Positions 52,790 through 63,641 of a stretch of DNA of 64,000 bases are shown one piece after another; positions within the stretch are counted from its first letter, which is position 1, and every line of letters begins with the position of its first letter. Both the position numbers and the translations under genes were made by a program. The notes under the pieces are model-generated. The model was not told the origin of the DNA. It worked only from the letters and a program-made list of their open reading frames with translations, and did no database searches. This stretch comes from Candidatus Nanopelagicus hibericus. GTDB taxonomy: Bacteria > Actinomycetota > Actinomycetes > Nanopelagicales > Nanopelagicaceae. The stretch is taken from positions 496,001-560,000 of the forward strand of contig NZ_CP016771.1 in NCBI RefSeq assembly GCF_002288005.1, written 5' to 3'.

Positions 52790-54958
52790 ATGACTCCTAG
52801 CCAATTATTAAAACCCTTGGCGGATGGCCTAGCACAGTCACATCCAGGATTTTCAAATAAGGATTTAGAGCGGGCATTTACTGCAGCTGATAAAGCTCAT
52901 ACCGGGCAATTAAGAAAATCTGGTGAACCATATATAACCCACCCGGTAGCGGTTGCGCAGATACTGACAGAACTTGGTATGGATCTACCAACAATTATGG
53001 CAGCACTTTTGCACGATACTGTCGAGGATACCTCATACTCAATTGATGAGATAAAAAAAGAGTTTGGCGATGAGGTCACATCTTTAGTTGATGGCGTAAC
53101 AAAGCTTGATAAGTTAACTTATGGACCTACTGCCGAGGCAGAAACTTTGCGCAAAATGGTTGTTGCTATGTCCAGAGATATTCGAGTCTTAGTAATTAAA
53201 TTAGCAGATAGATTGCATAATGCTAGAACTTGGGAGTTTATTGATTCCGCAATATCACAACGAAAAGCAAGAGAAACTTTGGATATCTATGCACCTCTTG
53301 CTCACAGACTGGGAATGAATGCGATTAAGTGGGAGTTGGAAGATCTATCTTTTAAAACACTTGAACCTAAAAAATATGAAGAAATAGAAAGACTAGTAGG
53401 TGAGCGAACTCCAGCGCGGGATATTCTCACCAACGAGGTGGTTTCATCAATCAGTGCTGATTTGAAATTAGAAGCAATCACAGCCGAGGTGAGTGGGCGG
53501 CAAAAACATTTCTACAGTGTCTATCAAAAAATGGTTGTACGTGGACGAGAATTCAATGATATTTATGATCTGGTGGGCATTCGAATCTTGGTTGAGTCTG
53601 TCAGAGATTGTTATGCCGCACTTGGTGCGATTCACGCAAGGTGGAGTCCAGTTCCTGGTCGATTTAAAGATTACATTGCAATGCCAAAATTTAATCTTTA
53701 TCAATCACTGCACACCACAGTAATTGGTCCAAATGGAAAAGCAGTTGAAATTCAACTCAGAACCTTTGATATGCACTCTCGGGCAGAATATGGAATTGCT
53801 GCTCATTGGAAGTATAAAACTAAGAATTTAGTTGGTGGTAAAACTCCGGAAGCGATTTGGCTCAGGCAGCTACATGAGTGGCAACAAGAGAGTGAGGATG
53901 TAAGCGATTTCCTAGAAACTTTGCGGTATGACCTGCGCACACCTGAGGTATTTGTCTTTACTCCGAAAGGAAGTGTTATCGCATTACCATCTGGCTCTAC
54001 ACCAGTTGATTTTGCTTATGCAGTCCACACTGAGGTTGGTAACAAATGTGTCGGAGCAAAGGTAAATGGAAAACTTGTACCGCTTGAGTCACACCTCTCC
54101 AATGGGGATGTAGTGGATATTGTTACTAATAAATCTGTAAATGCAGCGCCAAGTCATGATTGGTTGAATTTTGTTACATCATCTCGGGCTAGAGCCAAGA
54201 TTAAATCTTGGTTTTCAAAGGAGCGCAAAGAGGAGGCAATTGAAGCTGGTCAAGAGTCGATCGCAAGACAAATGCGTAAGGCGGGCTTACCAATACAAAA
54301 GATTTTGGGTGGCCATGCATTACTTGAGTTAGCACACAACCTTCGATTTGAGGATATTGAAAGTTTGTACGAAGCAGTAGGAAATGGCCACACCTCTGCT
54401 CACTCGGTAATTGAAAAATTGATGGTCTTAATTGGTACCACAGATGCTCACCCAGAAAATGATTTAACGCCACTTATTGCGCCAATTAAGCGTAGACGCA
54501 AAAGTGTTACCGGGATTGAAGTTGAGGGTGCTGCAGATGTGTTGGTGAAGCTTGCAAGGTGTTGTGCTCCAGTTCCAGGTGATGAAATCACCGGTTTTAT
54601 TACCAGGGGAAATGGTGTGTCAGTGCATCGAATGGATTGCGTAAACATCACCGATCTTAAGCTCCATCAAGGCGACCGAATTGTGAAAGTAAAATGGAAC
54701 CTTGCAGCAGCAAGCAGTTTCTTGGTGAATATTGCAGTTGAAGCCCTAGATCGTGCTCGATTGTTATCTGATGTAACGAAAGCGCTTTCGGATCAACATG
54801 TAAACATTTTAAGCGCCTCTGTGGTTACCCATAAAGATCAAACAGCAATTTGTAAATTCTCATTTGAAATGGCTGACGCATCTCATTTAGATGCTGTTCT
54901 AACCTCGGTACGAGCTATAGAGGGCGTATATGATGTTAATCGGATTTTTAATAATTAA
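52790..54958 (+). CDS. rel: Bifunctional (p)ppGpp synthetase/hydrolase (RSH)
   Basis: A 722-residue stringent-response enzyme. The hydrolase domain has its metal-binding His75-Asp76 in 'LLHDTVEDT', and the synthetase domain has 'PGRFKDYIAMPKFNLYQSLHTT' with the RFKD form (from Arg291) typical of bifunctional enzymes. A TGS domain ('VFVFTPKGSVIALPSGSTPVDFAY') and a C-terminal ACT domain follow. Both activities appear intact, as expected when it is the only long RSH. Its stop overlaps the convergent DUF349 gene by 4 bases. Confidence 0.96.
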   Translation: MTPSQLLKPLADGLAQSHPGFSNKDLERAFTAADKAHTGQLRKSGEPYITHPVAVAQILTELGMDLPTIMAALLHDTVEDTSYSIDEIKKEFGDEVTSLVDGVTKLDKLTYGPTAEAETLRKMVVAMSRDIRVLVIKLADRLHNARTWEFIDSAISQRKARETLDIYAPLAHRLGMNAIKWELEDLSFKTLEPKKYEEIERLVGERTPARDILTNEVVSSISADLKLEAITAEVSGRQKHFYSVYQKMVVRGREFNDIYDLVGIRILVESVRDCYAALGAIHARWSPVPGRFKDYIAMPKFNLYQSLHTTVIGPNGKAVEIQLRTFDMHSRAEYGIAAHWKYKTKNLVGGKTPEAIWLRQLHEWQQESEDVSDFLETLRYDLRTPEVFVFTPKGSVIALPSGSTPVDFAYAVHTEVGNKCVGAKVNGKLVPLESHLSNGDVVDIVTNKSVNAAPSHDWLNFVTSSRARAKIKSWFSKERKEEAIEAGQESIARQMRKAGLPIQKILGGHALLELAHNLRFEDIESLYEAVGNGHTSAHSVIEKLMVLIGTTDAHPENDLTPLIAPIKRRRKSVTGIEVEGAADVLVKLARCCAPVPGDEITGFITRGNGVSVHRMDCVNITDLKLHQGDRIVKVKWNLAAASSFLVNIAVEALDRARLLSDVTKALSDQHVNILSASVVTHKDQTAICKFSFEMADASHLDAVLTSVRAIEGVYDVNRIFNN

Positions 54959-56262
54959 TTGACAAATTCAGTTAAACCTTTTTGCGCCTGCTCTAGCCAA
55001 TCACGTCTGGCGGCTGCAGCCTCCCGAGCAATCATTGCCTTTGCAGTTTGGCCAGCTGCTTCGGCTTTTGCCGCCTGCTTTTCATAATTTTCAACGGCTT
55101 GCGCCAAACTCTCAACAACCTTATTGGCCTGCGCTTTCGCACTTGGATCACTCTTGCGTTGGAAGTTGCGCTCAGCTTCCATGATTTCATCCTCGATCTT
55201 TTTTATTCGAGTATCAAAAGCGGCCCGTTTTTTGCGATCAGTCATGCCAATCTTTTGCCATTTCCCCATCAAATCATAAAACTTCTTTTTGGCTGACTTG
55301 AAATCTGACAGGGGTAGCAATGCTTCAAATTCAACAATCATCGCTTCTCGCTTAGCTAGATTTTCAATCATTGAACCTTTGCGCTTTTTCATATCTTCAT
55401 TTTTAGCAGTAAAGAAAAGTTCTTGAGCAGCTTTAAACCGATTCCACAAAACGTCATCGGTAGATTTCTTTCCCCTGCCTGCTGCTTTCCACTGATCCAT
55501 CAATGACTTGTATTTCTTTGCTGTTTCAAGCCAATCTCTGGATTTTGCTAGATCCTCTGCCGCCTTCACAATCGCCTCTTTTGTCGCAGCAACTTTCTTT
55601 TGCTCACCATCTAATTTTGAGAAGTGAGTGCGACGGCGTTTATCAAACTTGTTACGAGAGGATGAGAATCTTTTCCAGAGATCTGTGTCAATTTTTTTAT
55701 CCAAACGAGGTGCTTTTTTCCACTCGTCTAGCAAAACTTTTAATCTTGCTGTGGTTACTTTCCATGCTACTGAGTCAACTAAACTTTCCGCTTCGGTTAC
55801 AATCTTTTCTTTAATCGCAGCAGCTTCAGACTTGCGTGCCTCGCGTTCAGCATTTTTAGCTTCCTTGCGCACTTGATATGCGCCTTCATGCTCGATGATT
55901 AACGATGGAATCTTTTCAAGTGATTGCGCAAGTTTCTCAAGATCGCCAACGCCATTTAATTCAGATATTTGGCTTCGTAACTTATTAACCGCTTCATGAG
56001 CATCGCTGGGGACCATAGCACCTGAGCGAACTCGTGCGGCAAGCAGGGCAACTTCGGAAGCAGCCATTTCAAATTTTTTTACAAAGTATGCAAGTGCTTC
56101 TTCCGCACTCTTGCCAGGATACGAACCAACGGCGCGGTCACCAGTCGGGGTAATTACATAGACTGTGCCATCTTCGCCTACTCGGCCAAATTTTGTTGGA
56201 TCACCAATTAATACTGACGCTGCCCCAGGAGTTGAAAGGTTGAAAGTGGTTGAGTTTTCCAT
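54955..56262 (-). CDS. DUF349 domain-containing helical protein
   Basis: A 435-residue, lysine- and alanine-rich, largely coiled-coil protein. DUF349 repeats are seen as recurring 'W.....WK.A/....LW.RF' patterns, for example 'LLDEWKKAPRLDKKIDTDLWKRF' and 'LMDQWKAAGRGKKSTDDVLWNRF'. It is convergent with the RSH gene, as in other actinobacteria. Its role is not known; an effect on translation or nucleoid biology is only speculation. GAAAGG provides a ribosome binding site. Confidence 0.85.
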   Translation of the reverse strand: MENSTTFNLSTPGAASVLIGDPTKFGRVGEDGTVYVITPTGDRAVGSYPGKSAEEALAYFVKKFEMAASEVALLAARVRSGAMVPSDAHEAVNKLRSQISELNGVGDLEKLAQSLEKIPSLIIEHEGAYQVRKEAKNAEREARKSEAAAIKEKIVTEAESLVDSVAWKVTTARLKVLLDEWKKAPRLDKKIDTDLWKRFSSSRNKFDKRRRTHFSKLDGEQKKVAATKEAIVKAAEDLAKSRDWLETAKKYKSLMDQWKAAGRGKKSTDDVLWNRFKAAQELFFTAKNEDMKKRKGSMIENLAKREAMIVEFEALLPLSDFKSAKKKFYDLMGKWQKIGMTDRKKRAAFDTRIKKIEDEIMEAERNFQRKSDPSAKAQANKVVESLAQAVENYEKQAAKAEAAGQTAKAMIAREAAAARRDWLEQAQKGLTEFVN

Positions 56263-56320
56263 GTGAATACCTTTCGTTGCACGATTTCTGATGAACAGAT
56301 CTCGTTATGTTGGGGGGCGT

Positions 56321-56354
56321 GGTAATTATTATTGCTTTCGCACCTGTAATTACC
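56321..56354. repeat. 8-bp inverted repeat between DUF349 gene and MBL gene
   Basis: GGTAATTA (56321-56328) and TAATTACC (56347-56354) are separated by 18 bases in the 178-base divergent gap. It could be an operator. No U-tract follows, so a terminator is unlikely. The rest of this gap shows only a ribosome binding site before 56441. Confidence 0.3.
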
Positions 56355-56440
56355 GAGTTTGGATCGGGCTAAAAGATAGCCTAAGAACCTTGGTTTAGGA
56401 AAATTAAGCGGGGATATTTGGTGATTTTAGGGGGTGATAA

Positions 56441-57133
56441 ATGCTTGTAGACAGGGTAGTGGCGCCTTACTTCGAAACAAATTGCTGGGTATTAGCAACC
56501 CAACCCGCATCTGAATGCATAATTGTTGACCCAGGCATGGCTCGGCCTAATTTAGTAAGAACAATTGTTGACATGGTCAATGAGCATAAATTAAAGCCGG
56601 TTGCTGTTCTTATCACGCATGGACACTTAGATCATTTCTTTTCAGTGTTGCCGCTAACTATTGAGATTCCAATGCGAACCTATATCACTGGTGCAGACCG
56701 TTTCTTGCTTTCCAATCCAATGGGAGCGTTAGATAGCGGTGGCGTGAGTGAACAGTTTTTATCAGCTTTTGGCAGCAAGAATTTCAAGGAACCATCTGAT
56801 GTTATTGAGTTAGATGATTTCTCCACTTTCCAAATTGCAGGACTTTCTATTACCTCGATTTTTGCTCCTGGCCACACCAAAGGATCTGTCATTTTCACGA
56901 TTGATAATCAGCAATTGATTTCTGGTGATGTGCTCTTTGCTGGCGGCATAGGTAGAACCGATTTACCTACCGGCTCCGCTGCTGATATGCGAAAAACCTT
57001 ACGTGAGCGAGTTTTGACACTACCTGATGGTCTAAATGTCCTGCCTGGACATGGTGGGCAAACTACAATCGCCATAGAACGAATGCGAAATCCATACCTG
57101 CAAGATGATTTCCTAGATCAGAAGGGGCGGTGA
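56441..57133 (+). CDS. Metallo-beta-lactamase fold hydrolase (glyoxalase II-like)
   Basis: A 230-residue MBL-fold hydrolase. The zinc motif 'HGHLDH' starts at His60, followed by '[10 protein letters not shown]' and '[17 protein letters not shown]', and the last metal histidine is in 'LPGHGGQT'. This is the binuclear glyoxalase II-like subgroup seen next to hisS in actinobacteria. An extended ribosome binding site, AGGGGGTGAT, ends just before the start codon. The substrate is probably a thioester but is not proven. Confidence 0.9.
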   Translation: MLVDRVVAPYFETNCWVLATQPASECIIVDPGMARPNLVRTIVDMVNEHKLKPVAVLITHGHLDHFFSVLPLTIEIPMRTYITGADRFLLSNPMGALDSGGVSEQFLSAFGSKNFKEPSDVIELDDFSTFQIAGLSITSIFAPGHTKGSVIFTIDNQQLISGDVLFAGGIGRTDLPTGSAADMRKTLRERVLTLPDGLNVLPGHGGQTTIAIERMRNPYLQDDFLDQKGR

Positions 57134-57137
57134 GGGA

Positions 57138-58397
57138 ATGAGTAGTTTCCAAGCCCCCAAGGGAGTGAGTGAATATTTCCCACCCATTTCTGAACAGTTT
57201 GAGTATGTGCGCGACCAATTACTTCGAACTGCACGTTTGGCTGGTTACTCGCTAATCGAATTGCCAGTCTTTGAAGATACTGAAGTTTTCACTCGAGGAG
57301 TTGGTGAATCAACCGATGTAGTAAGCAAAGAGATGTATACCTTTGAAGATCGCGGTGGGCGCTCAATAACCTTAAGACCAGAAGGTACCGCTGGTGTGAT
57401 GCGTGCAGTAATTGAACATAATCTAGATCGAGGACAACTACCGGTTAAGTTGTTTTATACCGGACCATTCTTTAGAGCTGAACGACCACAAGCGGGTCGC
57501 TACCGTCAGTTTTATCAAGTTGGAATTGAGGCAATTGGCTACAACGACCCTGAGATTGATGTTGAGGTGATTGCGGTCGCAGATTCTGCTTTTAAGGCGC
57601 TAGGTCTTAAGAAATATAGATTGAATATTACTTCACTAGGTGATGCACAGAGTCGAGATGCGCACCGAAAAGATTTAGTTAAATACATTTCTACCTTAAA
57701 GCTGGATGAAGCAACGGTGTCTCGTGCACAGTTAAATCCACTTAGATTATTTGATGATAAGCGGGATGAAGTAAAGGCGGCTATGGCTAAGGCACCGCTT
57801 TTGCTGGATTACCTAAGTGCGCAAAGCAAACAACATTTTGAAAAAGTAAAGGTCCTCCTTACAGATATTGGGATTGCATACGAGATCAAACCAACAATGG
57901 TTAGGGGATTGGATTACTACACCGGCACAACCTTTGAATTTGATCATGAGATGTTGGGTGCGCAATCCGGTATTGGTGGTGGTGGTCGATATGACGGGCT
58001 AATGAGCTCTCTAGGGGGTGCAGATGTCAGTGGAATTGGATTTGGTTTAGGAGTAGATCGCATTCTGATGGCTTGCCAAGCAGAGAACTCCCTGCCCAGC
58101 GTCATAAATCAAATTCAATTATTTATCGCACCAATTACTGAAACTGGTAAATCTCATGCCTTCAAACTGCTGGCAGAGCTTCGATCATCTGGTATTACTT
58201 GCGACATGGCTTACGGAGATCGTGCGTTAAAAGGAGCAATGAAAGCTGCAGATAAGAGCGGTGCTAAATATGGATTAGTAATTGGAGATGATGAAATTTC
58301 ATCTGGCAGGTGTGAATTAAAATTAATGAGCAGCGGCGAGGTAATTTCTAGTAGCCTTGAGCTTTCAGATTTAATTAAACGAATTGGAAATAAATAG
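57138..58397 (+). CDS. hisS: Histidyl-tRNA synthetase
   Basis: A 419-residue class II synthetase. Motif 2 is '[29 protein letters not shown]' near residue 110-140, the histidine-specific blocks are '[13 protein letters not shown]' near 255 and 'GGGGRYDGL' near 277, and the anticodon domain covers the last 90 residues. It lies 4 bases after the MBL gene and just before aspS. Confidence 0.97.
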   Translation: MSSFQAPKGVSEYFPPISEQFEYVRDQLLRTARLAGYSLIELPVFEDTEVFTRGVGESTDVVSKEMYTFEDRGGRSITLRPEGTAGVMRAVIEHNLDRGQLPVKLFYTGPFFRAERPQAGRYRQFYQVGIEAIGYNDPEIDVEVIAVADSAFKALGLKKYRLNITSLGDAQSRDAHRKDLVKYISTLKLDEATVSRAQLNPLRLFDDKRDEVKAAMAKAPLLLDYLSAQSKQHFEKVKVLLTDIGIAYEIKPTMVRGLDYYTGTTFEFDHEMLGAQSGIGGGGRYDGLMSSLGGADVSGIGFGLGVDRILMACQAENSLPSVINQIQLFIAPITETGKSHAFKLLAELRSSGITCDMAYGDRALKGAMKAADKSGAKYGLVIGDDEISSGRCELKLMSSGEVISSSLELSDLIKRIGNK

Positions 58398-58398
58398 C

Positions 58399-60150
58399 AT
58401 GCTACGCACGCACGATGCAGGTTCCTTAACTGCCAAATCTGTTGGCAACAAGGTAGTGCTCGCTGGTTGGGTGGCCCGTAGACGTGATCATGGCGGAGTG
58501 GCATTTATTGATCTACGTGATTCTACGGGTGCAGTACAGGTTGTAATTAACGATGAAAAGATTGCTGGTGAGCTTCGCGCCGAATGGTGTGTGTTAATTA
58601 CTGGTGTTGTGAAATTGCGCCCTGCGGGTAATGAAAATAAAGAAATACCAACTGGTGAAATAGAGGTTGTTTGCGAGGTCCTGCAAGTATTGAGTGAGGC
58701 TGCAGCATTGCCATTTCCAGTTGATAGCGGTGATATTGGAAATATCTCTGAAGAGGTTCGACTTAAGTATCGGTATTTAGATTTACGTAGAGAGGGACCA
58801 GCAAAAAATTTGAGATTGCGCTCAAAGGTTTCAACCGCAATACGCCAAGTTTTATCTGAAAGTAACTTTCTAGAGATTGAGACACCATATTTAACCCGTT
58901 CAACTCCCGAGGGAGCGAGAGATTTTCTTGTTCCGGTGAGACTTCAGCCCGGCTCTTGGTATGCGTTGCCGCAATCTCCACAATTATTTAAGCAATTACT
59001 CATGGTGGCAGGTATGGAAAGGTATTACCAAATTGCTAGGTGTTTTAGAGATGAAGATTTCAGAGCTGATCGTCAACCAGAGTTCACCCAACTGGATATT
59101 GAAATGTCATTTGTCGATCAATCAGATGTTATTGCAATTGCTGAGAAAGTTTTAGCTACTGTGTTTCAAAGTGTTATAAACTACAAAATTCCATTGCCAA
59201 TTCCACACATGACCTACAAAGATGCAATGGCAGATTATGGTTCGGATAAGCCAGATTTAAGGTTTGCAAACAAGATAACTGATGTAACCCAATATTTTAA
59301 ATCCACCTCCTTTCGAGTTTTCCAAGCCGAGTATGTCGGAGCGGTGGTGATGCCAGGTGGCGCCGATTCACCGCGTCGGGATTTAGACGCTTGGCAGGAT
59401 TGGGCTAAAGCCCGAGGAGCTAAAGGTTTGGCATATATTTTAGTTGGCACTGATGGCACATTATCTGGCCCAGTTGCTAAGAACCTCTCCGAAACTGAGA
59501 GTGCAGGAATTGCTGCAAAGGTTGGTGCAAAAAATGGTGATGCAATCTTCTTTGCAGCGGGAACAGCATCTGCCTCCCAAAATTTGCTTGGCGCAGTTCG
59601 AGTAGAGATTGGCACACGATGTAAGTTGATCGATGAAAATTTGTGGAATTTTGTTTGGATCGTTGATGCCCCGATGTTTGAACAAGTTGATGCTGAAAAT
59701 CCAACTGCCGGATGGACCGCAGTGCATCATCCATTTACCAGTCCGAAGCCTGAATTTGTTGGTACCTTTGATAAGGAGCCAGCGCAAGCGCTTGCTTATG
59801 CCTATGACATTGTTTTGAATGGAAATGAAATTGGTGGTGGATCAATTCGTATCCATCAAAGTGAAATTCAACAAAGGGTGTTCAAGACAATTGGATTATC
59901 AAAATCTGAAGCAGAAAGTAAATTCGGATTTCTTTTGGAGGCGTTCAATTATGGCCCGCCACCGCATGGGGGAATCGCCCTGGGTTTGGATCGATTATGT
60001 GCATTGCTTGCAGGTGCTCAATCTATTCGTGAAGTTATTGCATTTCCGAAAACCGCCAGTGGTGGTGATCCATTAACTGGAGCACCAACACCAATAACTG
60101 CTGCACAACGCAAAGAGACTGGGGTCGATACTCCAGCCGTTACCAAGTAG
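58399..60150 (+). CDS. aspS: Aspartyl-tRNA synthetase (probably Asp/Asn non-discriminating)
   Basis: A 583-residue bacterial-type AspRS with the GAD insertion. ATG 58399 is used, one base after the hisS stop; an earlier ATG at 58384 is inside hisS. The anticodon-binding OB fold opens with '[22 protein letters not shown]', motif 2 is '[22 protein letters not shown]', and motif 3 is '[16 protein letters not shown]'. The histidine in RRRDHGGV is associated with enzymes that also charge tRNA-Asn, so an amidotransferase would be needed; this is inferred. Confidence 0.95.
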   Translation: MLRTHDAGSLTAKSVGNKVVLAGWVARRRDHGGVAFIDLRDSTGAVQVVINDEKIAGELRAEWCVLITGVVKLRPAGNENKEIPTGEIEVVCEVLQVLSEAAALPFPVDSGDIGNISEEVRLKYRYLDLRREGPAKNLRLRSKVSTAIRQVLSESNFLEIETPYLTRSTPEGARDFLVPVRLQPGSWYALPQSPQLFKQLLMVAGMERYYQIARCFRDEDFRADRQPEFTQLDIEMSFVDQSDVIAIAEKVLATVFQSVINYKIPLPIPHMTYKDAMADYGSDKPDLRFANKITDVTQYFKSTSFRVFQAEYVGAVVMPGGADSPRRDLDAWQDWAKARGAKGLAYILVGTDGTLSGPVAKNLSETESAGIAAKVGAKNGDAIFFAAGTASASQNLLGAVRVEIGTRCKLIDENLWNFVWIVDAPMFEQVDAENPTAGWTAVHHPFTSPKPEFVGTFDKEPAQALAYAYDIVLNGNEIGGGSIRIHQSEIQQRVFKTIGLSKSEAESKFGFLLEAFNYGPPPHGGIALGLDRLCALLAGAQSIREVIAFPKTASGGDPLTGAPTPITAAQRKETGVDTPAVTK

Positions 60151-60166
60151 ATACCCGCTTTTCAGG

Positions 60167-60172
60167 TATTCT
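60167..60172 (+). promoter_or_regulatory. Putative leaderless -10 box of the DUF948 gene
   Basis: TATTCT ends 7 nt before the ATG at 60180. Confidence 0.45.
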
Positions 60173-60179
60173 TCCCAGC

Positions 60180-60491
60180 ATGGGTCCGGGTGGAATTGCA
60201 ACGATAATCGCAGCATCCTCCCTTGCGGTCATTGCCGTTGCCGTCGCCTATACCGTGGTGAGGGCGTCTCGGTTAATTGATGAGATTACTAAAACAGTAG
60301 CCATGATTAATAGCCCGATTAGAAGTATCAGCAATGCCGGTAAGTCACTTGAAGAAATGGTTAAGAAGATTAGCAAAGCCGGAGAATCCTTCTTAGATGA
60401 AAACCCAATGGCCATGAAAGCAGCTGGCGCATTATTCACTGCTGCCAAGCTAAAGAAAAAGGGTAAGAAAAAAAGCAAAGCGAAGGAGTAG
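60180..60491 (+). CDS. DUF948 family membrane-anchored protein
   Basis: A 103-residue protein with one N-terminal membrane helix (about residues 5-26), then an amphipathic helix and a lysine-rich tail ([14 protein letters not shown]). The pattern and the position just before alaS match actinobacterial DUF948 proteins. Function unknown. It ends 2 bases before alaS, and its tail contains the AAGGAG used as ribosome binding site for alaS. Confidence 0.82.
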   Translation: MGPGGIATIIAASSLAVIAVAVAYTVVRASRLIDEITKTVAMINSPIRSISNAGKSLEEMVKKISKAGESFLDENPMAMKAAGALFTAAKLKKKGKKKSKAKE

Positions 60492-60493
60492 AG

Positions 60494-63175
60494 GTGGACT
60501 CCGCAGATATTCGTGCAAGATGGCTGAAATTTTTTGAAACAAATAATTCATTAAAATTACCTCATACGGTTGTGCCCTCAGCCTCATTGATTGCGGATGA
60601 TCCAAATCTTTTGTTAGTAAATGCCGGTATGGTTCCTTTTAAACCTTATTTTTTGGGCGAAGCAAAACCACCCTACAAACGGGCAACCTCGGTTCAAAAA
60701 TGCGTGAGAACCTTAGATATTGATGAGGTTGGTAAAACGACTAGACATGCATCGTTTTTTCAAATGTGTGGAAACTTCTCGTTTGGAGATTATTTCAAAG
60801 AAGGCGCGATCGCACTTGCATGGGAGTTATTAACTAAGTCTGTTAGCTCTGGTGGTTATGGATTTAGTGAAGACAAACTTTGGGTCACTGTTTATCAAGA
60901 TGATGATGAGGCTGCAAATATTTGGGAGAAGCAGATTGGTGTCCCTAAAAACCGAATTCAACGCAGGGGAATGGCGGATAATTTCTGGTCTATGGGAGTC
61001 CCAGGACCATGCGGTCCATGTTCGGAGATTTATTTCGATCGAGGAAGTGATTACGGTAAAGAGGGTGGGCCAATCGTCGATGAAGACCGTTATTTAGAAA
61101 TCTGGAATCTTGTGTTCATGCAAAATATTCGCGGTGAGGGTGGGGACAAGAACTCCTTCCCAATTATTGGTGAGTTACCTGCGAAGAATATTGATACTGG
61201 ACTGGGTTTGGAAAGAACTGCTGCGTTACTGCAAGGTGTTGAAAATATCTATGAAATTGATACCACCAAGATGATTTTGGATAAGGCATCTGAATTGACC
61301 AAAACAAAATATGGGAAAGATGAAAAAACAGATGTCTCCTTGCGAGTGATTGCTGATCACACACGCACCGCAATGATGTTGATTGGTGATGGAGTTACGC
61401 CCGGTAATGAAGGGCGTGGCTATGTTTTAAGACGAATGATGCGTCGAACAATTCGAAATATGCGCTTACTTGGTTCACAGGATTTGGTCATTGCCGAATT
61501 GATTAAAAGTTCTATCAAGGCGATGGGACCGCAGTACCCCGAATTGGTTACAGGTGGCGAGCGAATATTGTCAGTAGCTCAATCTGAAGAGGATAGTTTT
61601 AATCAAACCTTAAAGAGTGGGACAAGTATTTTTGATATCGCCGCAGATCAATCAAAGAGTACGAAGAGTAAATCGCTGTCAGCCGATACTGCGTTCAAGC
61701 TCCATGATACTTACGGTTTTCCATTTGATTTAACTCTTGAAATGGCCAGAGAACAGGGACTGGAAGTTGATGAGAGTGGCTTCAAGAAATTAATGAATGA
61801 GCAAAGAGATCGCGCGAAGGCGGATGCAAAAGCGAAAAAGAGTGGCCATACAGACTTAACTCAATACCGGGCAATCGTCGATAAATTTGGTAGTACTAAG
61901 TTTTTAGGTTATGAAAACATTAAGGCAGAATCGAAGATAACTGGAGTGTTGGTTGATGGAAAAGCTGCTGCCGAAGTTAGCGCAGGTTCTGAAATAGAAG
62001 TGATGTTGGATCGGACTCCATTTTATGCTGAAGGCGGCGGGCAGTTAGCTGATAACGGTGTAATTAAATTGGCAAATGGAGCAGTTGTGAAAGTAGAAGA
62101 TGTTCAAACCCCAGTACCAGGATTGTTTGTTCATAGGGGCTCCGTCGTAAGTGGGGTCGTAAAGAATGGTGAATCGGCTTCTGCTGAAATTGATTTACAA
62201 AGAAGATTAGCCATTTCAAGAGCTCACACGGCAACCCATATGGTGCATAAAGCATTTAGAGAAGCATTAGGTGAAACTGCTACTCAGGCTGGTTCAGAGA
62301 ATGCACCCGGCCGATTTAGATTTGATTTCCCTTCAACCAGCGCGGTACCAACATCTGTGTTAAATGATGTTGAAAGTCGAGTGAATGAACTATTGATTGC
62401 AGATTTGCAAGTCGATGCACAAGTTATGTCTCAAGATGCAGCTAAGGCATTGGGTGCTACTGCATTGTTTGGTGAGAAATATGGCGACCAAGTCAGAGTT
62501 GTTAGTGTCGGTGATTGGGCAAAAGAATTATGTGGTGGCACACATGTGTCTAGATCTGGTGAATTGGGCTTAATTAAGCTTTTATCTGAATCTTCTATCG
62601 GTGCCGGAGTAAGAAGAGTTGAAGCTTTAGTTGGCCATGATGCCTATAAATTCTTAGCCCGTGAACATGTTTTACTGAATTCTCTTACCGAAATAATCAA
62701 AGGCGTGAGAGTTGAAGAATTACCTCAACGTATTTCTGATTTGATTGAAAAAATGAGATCGATGGAGAAGGAAATATCAGCGATAAATACCGCCAAAGCG
62801 GTAACAGCGGCTGGTGATTTACTCAAAAAGAGTAAATCAACGGGAAATGCCAGCGTGATAATCGAGCAACTTGGTAATGGTATTTCTGGCGAAGATATGC
62901 GAACTATTGCATTAGATCTCAAGGGGAAGTTAAAAACTGGAATTGTTGTACTTGCCACTATAAATGATGCGAAACCTTTGCTAGTTGCAGTGGTTTCAGC
63001 AGAGGCTATCAAATTAGGAGTAAAGGCTGGCGAATTGATAAAACTAGGTTCAACCATTCTTGGCGGTGGCGGTGGTGGGAAAGATGATTTTGCGCAAGGA
63101 GGAGGCAGTAACGCAGATGCAATCACAAAAGCATTTGCTGAGATTGCTAAACATATTCAGGGAAAGCTAAATTAA
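60494..63175 (+). CDS. alaS: Alanyl-tRNA synthetase
   Basis: An 893-residue synthetase starting at GTG 60494 with AAGGAG upstream. The N-terminal catalytic core includes '[30 protein letters not shown]'-type sequence near residues 75-98. The editing domain has its zinc ligands His578 and His582 in 'HTATH', and Cys680 and His684 in 'CGGTH'. The C-terminal C-Ala domain ends with the glycine-rich '[15 protein letters not shown]'-like motif. The order alaS-ruvX-mltG is standard in actinobacteria. Confidence 0.97.
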   Translation: MDSADIRARWLKFFETNNSLKLPHTVVPSASLIADDPNLLLVNAGMVPFKPYFLGEAKPPYKRATSVQKCVRTLDIDEVGKTTRHASFFQMCGNFSFGDYFKEGAIALAWELLTKSVSSGGYGFSEDKLWVTVYQDDDEAANIWEKQIGVPKNRIQRRGMADNFWSMGVPGPCGPCSEIYFDRGSDYGKEGGPIVDEDRYLEIWNLVFMQNIRGEGGDKNSFPIIGELPAKNIDTGLGLERTAALLQGVENIYEIDTTKMILDKASELTKTKYGKDEKTDVSLRVIADHTRTAMMLIGDGVTPGNEGRGYVLRRMMRRTIRNMRLLGSQDLVIAELIKSSIKAMGPQYPELVTGGERILSVAQSEEDSFNQTLKSGTSIFDIAADQSKSTKSKSLSADTAFKLHDTYGFPFDLTLEMAREQGLEVDESGFKKLMNEQRDRAKADAKAKKSGHTDLTQYRAIVDKFGSTKFLGYENIKAESKITGVLVDGKAAAEVSAGSEIEVMLDRTPFYAEGGGQLADNGVIKLANGAVVKVEDVQTPVPGLFVHRGSVVSGVVKNGESASAEIDLQRRLAISRAHTATHMVHKAFREALGETATQAGSENAPGRFRFDFPSTSAVPTSVLNDVESRVNELLIADLQVDAQVMSQDAAKALGATALFGEKYGDQVRVVSVGDWAKELCGGTHVSRSGELGLIKLLSESSIGAGVRRVEALVGHDAYKFLAREHVLLNSLTEIIKGVRVEELPQRISDLIEKMRSMEKEISAINTAKAVTAAGDLLKKSKSTGNASVIIEQLGNGISGEDMRTIALDLKGKLKTGIVVLATINDAKPLLVAVVSAEAIKLGVKAGELIKLGSTILGGGGGGKDDFAQGGGSNADAITKAFAEIAKHIQGKLN

Positions 63176-63188
63176 AGTTGGATTTCTG

Positions 63189-63641
63189 ATGAATAAACCA
63201 ATTGAAATTGGTCGCAGGATCGGCTTTGATTTTGGAGAGAAGCGGATTGGTGTCGCCACATCGGATTCTGAATCAATATTGGTGGCACCCTATAAAACAA
63301 TTATTAATGATGGTGAACTGCTTTTGAATTTGACTAATCTATTAAATGAGGTTAACCCTGTTTATGTGGTCGTAGGTGACCCAAAGCATCTGTCAGGAAA
63401 TGAAAGCGCTAAATCGATAGCTGCCCTGGAATTTGCCAAGCAGATCAGGCAAATATTTACTGGGCCAATTTATTTTGTAGATGAGAGATTGACCACCCAG
63501 AATGCGAATTCAAAAATGCGTGAGATGGGGAAGAATGAAAAGCAGAGTAAGGCAATGATTGATCAGATAGCAGCGGTAAGTATTTTGGAGAGTGCATTAT
63601 TAAATGAAAAATCAGGCACAGGGGTGGGCAGATTATTTTAA
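63189..63641 (+). CDS. ruvX: RuvX/YqgF family Holliday junction resolvase-like nuclease
   Basis: A 150-residue RNase H-fold protein. 'GFDFGEKRIGVATSD' near residue 13 and 'FVDERLTTQNAN' near 96 carry the catalytic aspartate and glutamate. Members process pre-16S rRNA or branched nucleic acids. It lies 13 bases after alaS and directly before mltG. Confidence 0.93.
   Translation: MNKPIEIGRRIGFDFGEKRIGVATSDSESILVAPYKTIINDGELLLNLTNLLNEVNPVYVVVGDPKHLSGNESAKSIAALEFAKQIRQIFTGPIYFVDERLTTQNANSKMREMGKNEKQSKAMIDQIAAVSILESALLNEKSGTGVGRLF

Noticed and set aside
56379-56400. Imperfect hairpin (CCTAAGAACC/GGTTTAGG) upstream of the MBL gene as a terminator
   Set aside because: The stem needs unpaired bases, the loop is too small, and no T-run follows; the site is in a divergent gap where no transcript is expected to end.
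60248-60478. Hydrophobic minus-strand open frame opposite the DUF948 gene
   Set aside because: The phenylalanine-rich start is the complement of the lysine-rich tail; no upstream signal.
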